From Ignavibacteria bacterium (GTDB lineage Bacteria; Bacteroidota; Ignavibacteria; Kapaibacteriales; UBA2268), in assembly GCA_016844745.1 (NCBI GenBank), contig JAERMQ010000028.1:1-43930 (forward strand): 43,930 bases of DNA. The letters are read 5' to 3'. Positions within the stretch are counted from its first letter, which is position 1. Every line of letters starts with the position of its first letter. Made by a program: the position numbers and the translations under genes. Of the stretch, positions 36,521 to 43,894 are shown piece after piece. The notes under the pieces were generated by a model. It had not been told where the DNA came from and did not search any database. It was given only the letters and a program-made list of their open reading frames with translations.

Positions 36521-38518
36521 TCAATGCACCACCACAAACTGCTTCGTAACAGCGCCGGCGGGCGTATGCAGCACACAGAAATACACACCGGAAGGAAATG
36601 CCGAGACATCAAGCTCTGCGGTGAACTGCCCTGCTGCGTGGCTCTGGCTGCTGACGGGAACGGCAACCAACACGCCGAATATGTTTGTAATTTTGATTAA
36701 TCTATTATCAGTAAATAAAAACGGAAATATTATTTCAATTTTATCAACTGCTGGTATTGGAATAATTTTGAGCAGTGATTCATTATTTTCGGAAAATGGT
36801 TTAATTTCGTTCACAATGATTTTATTATTTTCATCTGATAATTTAATTATTCCACCAAATGTTTCGCCGAAACAATTTAAATTAATATTGATAGATGCAG
36901 TGAATTTTGAACCATTTAAAGCTTTAAAACCATCTTTTAAAATAACTGCATTACCTGCGCTAAAAACGATATTTCCGTATTGATTTTGATTACTATAATT
37001 AATTATATAATCACCTTCTGATTTAGAAAGAGTTACTTCAGAACCTGAATAAATATTAATCGGTGTTTCATGAACAGTTTCATTTGGGTCATCAATTGTT
37101 TCATCCTGAAAATATGAAGAAGCTAAGCAATATCTTGAATTAAAAAGATTTTGTCTAATTGCCTCACCCGGGTATTGACCGAATCCGTTATTAAAATTAA
37201 TACCATATTGGGACATATGACAATAACTCATTATTGTTCCACCATTAGTTGGTGCTGAACCTTGTTGGCAAAGACCTTCTACTACCCAACAATTATCCAA
37301 TGAATATCCTGTTGGAGCACCATATTGATACCACCCACACCATTGGGTATGGTGCGAACCAAAGTTGTGACCAAGTTCATGAGTGACACATTGTACAGTC
37401 CATGAATATGTAGGGAAATCCAAATAGTTATTCTCAATATCCGAAAAGGAATACCTGCCATAAACACCATCAATATATCGTGTTAAATCATAGGAAGGAG
37501 GATTTTCAGTGAGTTTTTCATAATCACAACTACCTGAAAAATATTCATCCAATATCCAACCTCTACCACCTGAAGGAGAGCCTACCATTGATAATAATTG
37601 TGCATAATGACCCTTAAAATAAGTTCTTTTTGAGGAGAAATCTCTTAAAAGAGTAATTTGTTTTGCTTCATTAGTACTACCACTATGATCATAATTATCT
37701 GATTCAGTCCATACTAAAATATCTGAAATATAAGTATTTATATCTTCATTTGAATAAATCTGATTAACCGAATTAAAAAATCCAGTTACAAAATCAACAA
37801 CATCTTGAACATTACTACCCAAAGCTTGATACATGGAAAAATCACACTCAAAGTAAATACCTATATCTATGCAAGATAATTCATAATCGGTTAGAATTCT
37901 ATCGTCAATTTTTTTTCTTTGTGATTTTGTAAAATTATTATTATCTTCAAAATCATCAGACCCACAAATAAAAGAACTTATTTTAAGTAAATCATTATCA
38001 TTAAACATAGTATAAATCTGTTTATTTCCGTTATAATGTATGCTTCTGGAACGTGAAATCATTATATTACCTTGATTTGTCATAATCATAGCCGATATTG
38101 AGTTTTTAAAAACAGTTAAATTTACCATTGAATAATTGGGGTTGCCAATTTTACATTGATAAAAGACCGGTTCATGATAATTAAAAGTTTTTCCGCTGCT
38201 TGTTTTAACTTTAAAATTATTGCCAAGAACATTTACTTTTTTAAAATTATAAATAGTAGAGTCATTTTCATTCATTCTGATTTCGAGCCGTAATTTGTTA
38301 TATTTATTTGTATAAACATCCTGAATTTTTGTCGAATCAATTTCCAGGCAATTAAAATTGCTAACGATAGAAGAATTAACAATTTGGCTCTTATAGTTAT
38401 TATTTGCGGTTATTTGAATAGAGATGCTATCAATAAATCCATAAGCATTATATTGGATAATTGAAATAATTAAAATAAATAACAACAAAGAAATTATTTT
38501 CCTTAAGTTCATTTTCAT
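36521..38518 (-). CDS. Secreted zinc metalloprotease (reprolysin-like) with chimeric T9SS tail
   Basis: A 665-residue exported metzincin. Signal peptide 1-27 (MKMNLRKIISLLLFILIISIIQ..). Propeptide-like region to about 200. Protease domain about 205-460 with the zinc site HELGHNFGSHH (H380, E381, H384, H390) and a Met-turn in GTIMSYCHM; disulphide-type cysteines fit the M12B/reprolysin-like family. A 3-coathanger-type beta region (about 490-560) precedes a T9SS sorting domain (about 580-665). The last 54 codons are about 60% GC, whereas the preceding 140 bases are 24% GC, with the break in the middle of the sorting domain. It is the last gene of a three-gene operon, starting 2 bases after the lipoprotein stop. 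Confidence 0.88.
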   Translation of the reverse strand: MKMNLRKIISLLLFILIISIIQYNAYGFIDSISIQITANNNYKSQIVNSSIVSNFNCLEIDSTKIQDVYTNKYNKLRLEIRMNENDSTIYNFKKVNVLGNNFKVKTSSGKTFNYHEPVFYQCKIGNPNYSMVNLTVFKNSISAMIMTNQGNIMISRSRSIHYNGNKQIYTMFNDNDLLKISSFICGSDDFEDNNNFTKSQRKKIDDRILTDYELSCIDIGIYFECDFSMYQALGSNVQDVVDFVTGFFNSVNQIYSNEDINTYISDILVWTESDNYDHSGSTNEAKQITLLRDFSSKRTYFKGHYAQLLSMVGSPSGGRGWILDEYFSGSCDYEKLTENPPSYDLTRYIDGVYGRYSFSDIENNYLDFPTYSWTVQCVTHELGHNFGSHHTQWCGWYQYGAPTGYSLDNCWVVEGLCQQGSAPTNGGTIMSYCHMSQYGINFNNGFGQYPGEAIRQNLFNSRYCLASSYFQDETIDDPNETVHETPINIYSGSEVTLSKSEGDYIINYSNQNQYGNIVFSAGNAVILKDGFKALNGSKFTASININLNCFGETFGGIIKLSDENNKIIVNEIKPFSENNESLLKIIPIPAVDKIEIIFPFLFTDNRLIKITNIFGVLVAVPVSSQSHAAGQFTAELDVSAFPSGVYFCVLHTPAGAVTKQFVVVH

Positions 38519-38520
38519 AA

Positions 38521-39012
38521 TTACCTCATCTTTTTTAACAATTTTTCCATAATAGCAGAAAGTTTTGTATCAAGATTTTTTATTGAAGAAACAGGTATTG
38601 AATCTTCAAATGTATATTGTACTTTTTTATTCCTTATATTTGTTGTTATTTCAATTGTATGTTTTTCTGATTCACCTTTACCTGTTGTAGTATTATACGA
38701 TTCGTTTAAGTTAATTAATGAATTAATTTGAAATGAATTTATTATATCATTCCAATCAGAAGAATCCGTAACAAAACTTGAATCCCTTCCAACTTTATTT
38801 GATCCATTGTAATATTCAAAATGGTAAGTAATAAGATTTGGATTGATTACCATTTTATGATTAAAAGGAGACATAAAACCTGTTACTTCAAATTGAATTT
38901 TTGTAACATTTTCGGGATTGACAGATTTATCATCCTGTTGATTCCCGTTTGTCCGGTGCTCACATGCCTGTATGATAATAAGCATGAGAAGAGAAATGAA
39001 TAATTTTTTCAT
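38521..39012 (-). CDS. Small lipoprotein, possible emfourin-like protease inhibitor
   Basis: A 163-residue lipoprotein: signal MKKLFISLLMLIIIQAC with lipobox IQAC (Cys17). The mature part begins KIQFEVTGFMSPF, then a W..IINSFQINSLINLN segment, then SEKHTIEITTNIRNKKVQYTFEDS, and ends in a helix LDTKLSAIMEKLLKK. This order, a strand with a TGF-type turn, a short helix, a two-strand HTIEI..KKVQYTF hairpin with an acidic turn and a final helix, resembles emfourin-type inhibitors encoded beside metalloproteases. I infer that from pattern only; identity is too low to be sure. It fits between the S74-like gene (1-base gap) and the metalloprotease gene (2-base gap), so the three must be translated together. 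Confidence 0.7.
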   Translation of the reverse strand: MKKLFISLLMLIIIQACEHRTNGNQQDDKSVNPENVTKIQFEVTGFMSPFNHKMVINPNLITYHFEYYNGSNKVGRDSSFVTDSSDWNDIINSFQINSLINLNESYNTTTGKGESEKHTIEITTNIRNKKVQYTFEDSIPVSSIKNLDTKLSAIMEKLLKKMR

Positions 39013-39013
39013 T

Positions 39014-40348
39014 TTATTGTCCCCCTTTTAATTTATTTATTTCAGATTTCATTTTTTCATTTTCCTTTTTGAGTTCTATTAAATACAGCGTCAGTTCCTC
39101 AATTTTAGTTAAAAGTTTCGCCTGCATTTCACCGAGAACAACACCTTCGCTTTCGACTTCTGCAGATGAGGGTATCCCAGGCAGATGCTTGTTTTGTTTT
39201 ATATGTTTCTCCAGTTCATCCAAAGGCATCAATTTATAATCTTTATCAAAAACGAAATCGGACCAGCATGGAGAACCACTTAAAGAAACCCGTACTTCCT
39301 TTGCGCAAATCGTTCCATCGACGACGAGTTTTTGTGCGGGGTTCGAAACTCCTATACCTACGTTGCCATCATCACGAACAAGGAAAAGTTGATTTTGCGA
39401 ACTATTTATAACAGATAAAGAATAAGCTGAACTTGAATTACCAAATCCTCTCACTAATAACCTACCTGAACCAGGAACCGAACCGATTCCAAAATGAGCA
39501 AAATTATTTGCATCAAGTTTAATCCTCATTCCGCTCCAACCACCTGTTGATTCTGAATAACTAATTTCATCATTTGCCGTAGCTCCATAACCATTCAATG
39601 CCAAATCAATAAAATAATCATGATTAATATAATCATTGCTGAATTCTAACGAACCGGCAGCGCCTTGTTGTATTCGATAGTAATGGGCTACAGCATTAGG
39701 TGGTACTCCGACATCTCTAACGAATTTATTAAATCCAAGGAAGTCGGTTCCGGCATGTTGACCGCAAATATGAAAAGTCATTTTTTGTCCGATTTGCAAA
39801 ACTTCCATTGGGTATTGTGTCCACATACCAATATGCCCCATAGGGAGGATTGTCATTCTCTCGATATCTGCTAAAGTGCCTGATGGGTTCTGTACTGGTG
39901 TTGTACCAAATCTGATTCTACCAGAATCGCTTCGAGTTGTTATTATTAAGTCTTCAGCATTAAATGCGTTTTGTAGGATGAAATCCTTCTCTGTAGCAAA
40001 GGATGAGTATAATTCATTATCAGGTGATTTAATTGCAAGATGACTATAATAAAATTGGGTATTATCGTCATTACCATAAGATATACGGATGGCAGGGTCT
40101 TTGCAATTCTCAGGATAGCCATGAACATGAAATGCTTTTGTTGGGACTGTTTTATTAATCCCGACTTTACCAAATTGGGGATAGGGATAGGTGTTACCAC
40201 ACTGCGCATTCATATCGATTCTGGAAAAGTAAAAAAGAAAAGCGATAATAGGTAATTTTAAAAACCATCCTAATATAATTTTAGATGAGCCTTTGGAGAT
40301 AAAGAGAGCTAACGTCCCCCCCCCCCGCGAGAGTGAAAAACAAGACAA
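39014..40348 (-). CDS. S74-like (tail-fibre/endosialidase-chaperone type) surface protein; N terminus split by a G11 tract
   Basis: A 444-residue protein of Bacteroidota tail-fibre-like type. After a hydrophobic segment ending ..FSRIDMNAQ comes a beta-rich body with VGIN/VGIG repeats (GKVGINKTVPTKAFHV, GNVGIGVSNPAQKLVVDG), then the C-terminal domain CWSDFVFDKDYKLMPLDELEKHIKQNKHLPGIPS and a coiled coil (ILT..IEELTLYLIELKKENEKMKSEINKL), as in S74-type trimers. As read, the frame opens only with TTG at 40348 and lacks a ribosome site. A much better start, ATG 40376 with GGAGG four bases before it and a signal-like MFKKLLISLFVLFF, is in another frame; the 11-G tract at 40316-40326 separates the two, and removing one G joins them. 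Phase variation, mutation or a sequencing slip are possible. Confidence 0.82.
   Translation of the reverse strand: MSCFSLSRGGGTLALFISKGSSKIILGWFLKLPIIAFLFYFSRIDMNAQCGNTYPYPQFGKVGINKTVPTKAFHVHGYPENCKDPAIRISYGNDDNTQFYYSHLAIKSPDNELYSSFATEKDFILQNAFNAEDLIITTRSDSGRIRFGTTPVQNPSGTLADIERMTILPMGHIGMWTQYPMEVLQIGQKMTFHICGQHAGTDFLGFNKFVRDVGVPPNAVAHYYRIQQGAAGSLEFSNDYINHDYFIDLALNGYGATANDEISYSESTGGWSGMRIKLDANNFAHFGIGSVPGSGRLLVRGFGNSSSAYSLSVINSSQNQLFLVRDDGNVGIGVSNPAQKLVVDGTICAKEVRVSLSGSPCWSDFVFDKDYKLMPLDELEKHIKQNKHLPGIPSSAEVESEGVVLGEMQAKLLTKIEELTLYLIELKKENEKMKSEINKLKGGQ
40316..40326 (-). repeat. Homopolymer G11 tract (C11 on the plus strand) at the start of the S74-like gene
   Basis: Eleven consecutive G on the coding strand, about 50 bases after the ATG at 40376. 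With G11 the ATG frame runs LAGGGDVSSLYLQRLI and stops; with G10 it reads LAGGGTLALFISKG and enters the S74-like protein; G12 stops at once (CGT TAG). It is by far the longest G run in this AT-rich window. Confidence 0.9.
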
Positions 40349-40373
40349 AAAGACTAATTAATAATTTCTTAAA

Positions 40374-40385
40374 CATAAAACCTCC
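40374..40385 (-). promoter_or_regulatory. Ribosome binding site and alternative start of the S74-like gene
   Basis: On the minus strand GGAGG (40381-40385) is followed by TTTT and ATG (40374-40376), an ideal spacing. The peptide MFKKLLISLFVLFFTLAG begins a credible signal sequence. This site decides that the TTG at 40348 is probably not the true start. The remainder of gap 40386-40882 is AT-rich with no gene; it has a weak TTTGACA near 40410 and a decayed CACAAAGG-type inverted repeat at about 40651-40760. Confidence 0.75.
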
Positions 40386-40882
40386 GCATAAATACTTTGT
40401 CAAACTACTGTTAATTAAATATTTTATTTTTACAAATATTCTTAGACAATTGTTATTTTAAACGTAAAGTTCTTTTCTTTTGCCGTGCTATAAGTTCTAT
40501 TTTATGAAAACCTTTTTATTAAATGTATTTTCAATATACAAATAATAAACAATTAAAACAAGAAAAAGTTACATTTTATTGAAAAATATTTTTTTGAGTG
40601 ATGAGGTCAATAATCCAAAAAGTTTCTGAACCGGCTTGAATCCTTGATTTAAACCTTTGTGCCCCTTTGTGTTAAAAATCTCCTGTTATTCCAGATAGTA
40701 TTTTTCCATAAAGGTCTCTAAGGAAAACACAAAGGTTCTAAAAGGAAATGTGAAATTATAATAAAGGTATTAAAAGACTTTTTCAAAATTCATTAAAGAA
40801 TCCACTACCCCCACAATTTAGTAATGTTAATAGATTATTGTAACAATGTATAATAATTAACTAAATCAAAAACCTGACGAGT

Positions 40883-42169
40883 CTAAAATTTCATTTGCAA
40901 TCCGGTGTTTAATCCGACTTTCTTTGATAAGTAGTAATTCCCTTGATTGACATACATCAGCATACCGGCATCACAACCAACGATGAAAGAAAGTGATTTA
41001 TAAAGGTCAACCTGCATTCCCACACCGGTTTTCAGCAGGGAACCGCCCGTAGAGCCACCCAAAAGAATCTGGCAATAGGGATGCACAATATCGAATAATC
41101 TCAAATTCGTCATTTCATAAATTCCGGTAACACCAAACCAAAACATCGATGGATTCACTTCATAATGAACCTTTTCATTATTCTCCAAAGTATTATAAAC
41201 CTGCCCGAATGACTCCTGTCCGAATTCGACTCCGAGCCGGAAATCAGGATTTATTGGAAGATATATTCCAATGCTTTTGTCATTCAATCCTGATGCGGTG
41301 GGGTCAATAGTATTAACATTTGGATATGACCAGGACTTATGCTGCTTAAGCTGCAAAATTACCGGTGACCGATGCTTTTTATCCAATACAGGTTGGTTGT
41401 AGGACAGCGTTGGTTGGGGCATATTCATTTCAACATCATTCAATGCTGTGCGATTTAAGTTATCAAAACCTGCTGAAATAAAGTTTTGGTATTGAACCGG
41501 ATGATTCTTAATTAATTCAATATTTTTATCTTTTTCGGTTACTACATTTTCATTTTGAATATTTTCAACAACTTCATTATTTTTATTGGATTCATCGAAT
41601 GCAGGTATAAAACCGGCTTTAATAGAATTATTGACTGGTTTCTTAATTCTTTGCTTAAATGAATTTTCCTTTAATGTAACATTATCTTTTTGTAATTCTA
41701 TTCCGGCTATATTGCCGGTTGTTTTACCAATGGAGTTTTGCATTGCTACTTTATTACCATTGGATAATTCGCTAATTTTATTTTCAAAATGATTTGAAAC
41801 GAACAAGAATGTTACCATAAAAACTGTTAACGAAGACACTGCTGTCAGGGCATATTTAGAAACATACCTGCTCCATGATGAACTTTGAACCGGAGCTGCT
41901 GGAATTTGAACCGGAGCCTGATTGAAAGGTGTTGGAACTGCAAATCCCAAACTTTTGAAAATGCGTTCAGTAGCCGAACGTGGAGGAGTGAAAGCCTCAG
42001 TATCCCGGCGAACAGTATCGCGAATTGCCATTAATTCACGAAATTCTTCACGCAATTCATCATTTGATGCAAGAGCAGAGTATATCGCCGAATCATGGGG
42101 TTCGTGTAATTCACCGTCCAAAAGCAAAGTCAACTGCTCTGATTGTGTTAAGTTGCTATAGTCCATCAT
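40883..42169 (-). CDS. Anti-sigma-like membrane protein with a barrel-like C-terminal domain
   Basis: A 428-residue protein just downstream (21 bases) of an ECF sigma gene. Residues 1-75 (LTQSEQLTLLLDGEL...LREEFRELMAIRDTVRRD) are a helical anti-sigma-like domain; the zinc-binding HxxxCxxC of classical ZAS domains is absent. One membrane helix lies at about 105-127. A 130-residue polar linker follows, rich in N, K and E. The last 170 residues (from about 258) are beta-rich, with alternating hydrophobic strands and a C-terminal aromatic (..LNTGLQMKF), as in outer-membrane barrels. It may hold the sigma factor at the inner membrane while sensing the envelope from outside; the barrel reading is an inference. 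The partner sigma gene is surely in the same operon. Confidence 0.75.
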   Translation of the reverse strand: MMDYSNLTQSEQLTLLLDGELHEPHDSAIYSALASNDELREEFRELMAIRDTVRRDTEAFTPPRSATERIFKSLGFAVPTPFNQAPVQIPAAPVQSSSWSRYVSKYALTAVSSLTVFMVTFLFVSNHFENKISELSNGNKVAMQNSIGKTTGNIAGIELQKDNVTLKENSFKQRIKKPVNNSIKAGFIPAFDESNKNNEVVENIQNENVVTEKDKNIELIKNHPVQYQNFISAGFDNLNRTALNDVEMNMPQPTLSYNQPVLDKKHRSPVILQLKQHKSWSYPNVNTIDPTASGLNDKSIGIYLPINPDFRLGVEFGQESFGQVYNTLENNEKVHYEVNPSMFWFGVTGIYEMTNLRLFDIVHPYCQILLGGSTGGSLLKTGVGMQVDLYKSLSFIVGCDAGMLMYVNQGNYYLSKKVGLNTGLQMKF

Positions 42170-42190
42170 TTTATCACCATTTGTTATATT

Positions 42191-42772
42191 CTAATTTTTT
42201 TCCAAATCTGCCAGGTAAGGTGCAAGAATTTCCCGGATTTTTTGTTTAGCCCTGAAAATCCTGATTTTCACAGTAGCCATTGGCAAACCTGAAACATCGC
42301 AAATTTCTATATATGATAATCCTTCATATTCCCGAAGGATAAACATTTCGCGTAAATCATCGCTTAATAAATCAAGCGACATTTTTATTAAGTCTAAAAG
42401 TTCATTATTCTCATTCCGGGTGTCATACTTGACGAGCATATTATCGTCAAAATCCACGGAATATTTAAAACGCTTTTTCCAATTCAAACATAGATTCCGT
42501 GCAATTTTCAAAAGGAAACCCGGTACATTGGTCATTTCCCTTTGTGAAAATGCGCTCTGATAAAATTTTTCAAATACATCCTGGAACACATCCTCGGCTT
42601 CCACTCTATCGCCGAGGAATCTTCGGCAATATGCATATACTCTCGGCGAATATCGACAGTATAGCTCGCCGAAAGCCCGTTCGGATATTTCTTTGCTTTC
42701 CCGGAGCAGGTGGTAAAGCTCAATGTCGCTATGTGTATCAAGACTTATAATATTTTCGCTCCCAATTTTCAT
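42191..42772 (-). CDS. ECF-type RNA polymerase sigma factor
   Basis: A 193-residue sigma-70 family protein with only regions 2 and 4. Region 2: FGELYCRYSPRVYAYCRRFLGDRVEAEDVFQDVFEKFY (about 35-72), including the DxxQ/ExF core-binding part. Region 4: LREMFILREYEGLSYIEICDVSGLPMATVKIRIFRAKQKIREIL (about 137-180), the helix-turn-helix that reads the -35 element. The next gene is its probable anti-sigma partner. Its regulon cannot be told from this window; autoregulation is usual for such pairs. No clear housekeeping promoter is seen upstream. Confidence 0.93.
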   Translation of the reverse strand: MKIGSENIISLDTHSDIELYHLLRESKEISERAFGELYCRYSPRVYAYCRRFLGDRVEAEDVFQDVFEKFYQSAFSQREMTNVPGFLLKIARNLCLNWKKRFKYSVDFDDNMLVKYDTRNENNELLDLIKMSLDLLSDDLREMFILREYEGLSYIEICDVSGLPMATVKIRIFRAKQKIREILAPYLADLEKN

Positions 42773-42894
42773 TCAATAACAACTATAGTCTAATAAAGTT
42801 ACAGTTATATAAAAAATATTTTATTTAGTTATAAAATTGATTCATTTTACTTAAAAATTTGTTTAAATTTCAACTTTGAAAAATCCCCCCTACC

Positions 42895-42911
42895 CCCCTT
42901 TTTCAAAGGGG
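42895..42911. repeat. Remnant of the C-rich palindrome family
   Basis: CCCCTTT-TTC-AAAGGGG hairpin inside a fragment (about 42880-42915) that reads like half of the 22544 palindrome. Located in the short gap between rnhA and the ECF sigma gene. Confidence 0.6.
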
Positions 42912-42973
42912 TATTGAAGATTTAATTTTCTCATTTCCTGTCCCCATGAAAATTCAAATAGTCCGACTTCTTC

Positions 42974-43672
42974 CTACACTTCCACTTTTATTTTACGAAT
43001 AAAATCACTAAATAGTTTAAATTCATTTTTGGAAAGCATCAAAGAAAAATTGTATTCACTGCCTGAAAATAATATTTCAGCAAAATTATCCTTTTTATTT
43101 TGTCCGATATTGATTTGTACAGAGCATTTATCAAGAATCAGGGAGTGAGATAATTCATTATTTTCAAACTTCTCGCTGTCAGTTTCAGCTTTAATTTCAC
43201 GCTTTAAGGTTGCAGGATTATCCAATTCCTTTATTGCCTCTCTTGCCATTTGGTCGCATCGTTCGTTGAACTCATGCCCTGCATGACCTTCCAACCAAAA
43301 ATATTTCACATTATATTCATTGGTTAGACTATCTAATTCTATCCAAAGGTCTTTATTCGGCACTTCTTTTTTATCGTTTTTGAGCCAGTTCTTTTTTTTC
43401 CAACTACTAATCCAGAATTTATTAAAGGCATCCGATACATATCGGGAATCAGTATAGACCTCAACAGGTATTGTTTTCGCACTTGGCTTTAATTTCCCAA
43501 GGGCTTCAATTACAGCAGTAAGTTCCATCCGATTATTTGTAGTTTTTATTTCAGCGCCTGAAATCTCAATTTCCTTATCCTTGTTTTTGATTATAGCCGC
43601 CCAACCACCTGGTCCGGGATTACCACTGCAAGCCCCATCCGTATAAATTGAAATCTTATCTGTTTTCATCAT
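42974..43672 (-). CDS. rnhA: Ribonuclease HI with an extra C-terminal domain
   Basis: Removes RNA from RNA-DNA hybrids. The RNase H fold spans residues 5-150: D12 in YTDGACSGNPGPGG, E50 in NNRMELTA, D75 in VYTDSRYV, H130 in LEGHAGH and D140 in NERCDQMA, equivalent to E. coli D10, E48, D70, H124 and D134, so it should be active. The usual protein is about 150-160 residues; this one has about 80 more (151-232) that I do not recognise, mixed alpha/beta with a basic end (FSDFIRKIKVEV). Not the N-terminal hybrid-binding domain of eukaryotic RNase H1. The ORF starts MMKTDK; either Met is possible. Confidence 0.93.
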   Translation of the reverse strand: MMKTDKISIYTDGACSGNPGPGGWAAIIKNKDKEIEISGAEIKTTNNRMELTAVIEALGKLKPSAKTIPVEVYTDSRYVSDAFNKFWISSWKKKNWLKNDKKEVPNKDLWIELDSLTNEYNVKYFWLEGHAGHEFNERCDQMAREAIKELDNPATLKREIKAETDSEKFENNELSHSLILDKCSVQINIGQNKKDNFAEILFSGSEYNFSLMLSKNEFKLFSDFIRKIKVEV

Positions 43673-43858
43673 TTTTCTTTTAATTATTACTTAATTGTCT
43701 GAACCATGATTAATTATCTGAATTAGGATTAAAGGGTTAAAGGATTTTTTGGTTGTAAATTATTTGATTATTCATATTTTTAATTTTTTATTCGTAATTC
43801 GTAATACGTAATTATTTTCATTGACCATTGTCCATTGACTGTCTAATCCTGAAATAAG

Positions 43859-43892
43859 TTGACTCCAAAATTAACTAATTTTAAGGAGTCAA
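43859..43892. repeat. Inverted repeat at the right edge
   Basis: TTGACTCC-AAAATTA pairs with TAATTTT-AA-GGAGTCAA (arms of about 15 bases, a two-base bulge, four-base loop). The GGAG of its right arm also forms the ribosome binding site of the following ATG, so folding would hide that site. It may be the end of an insertion sequence or a regulatory hairpin. The remaining part of 43673-43858 contains AT-rich low-complexity sequence. Confidence 0.6.
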
Positions 43893-43894
43893 AA

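Noticed and set aside
39014..40348. Phage tail-fibre gene indicating a prophage
   Set aside because: S74/tail-fibre-like domains are common in chromosomal surface proteins of this group; no phage structural, integrase or lysis genes are nearby.
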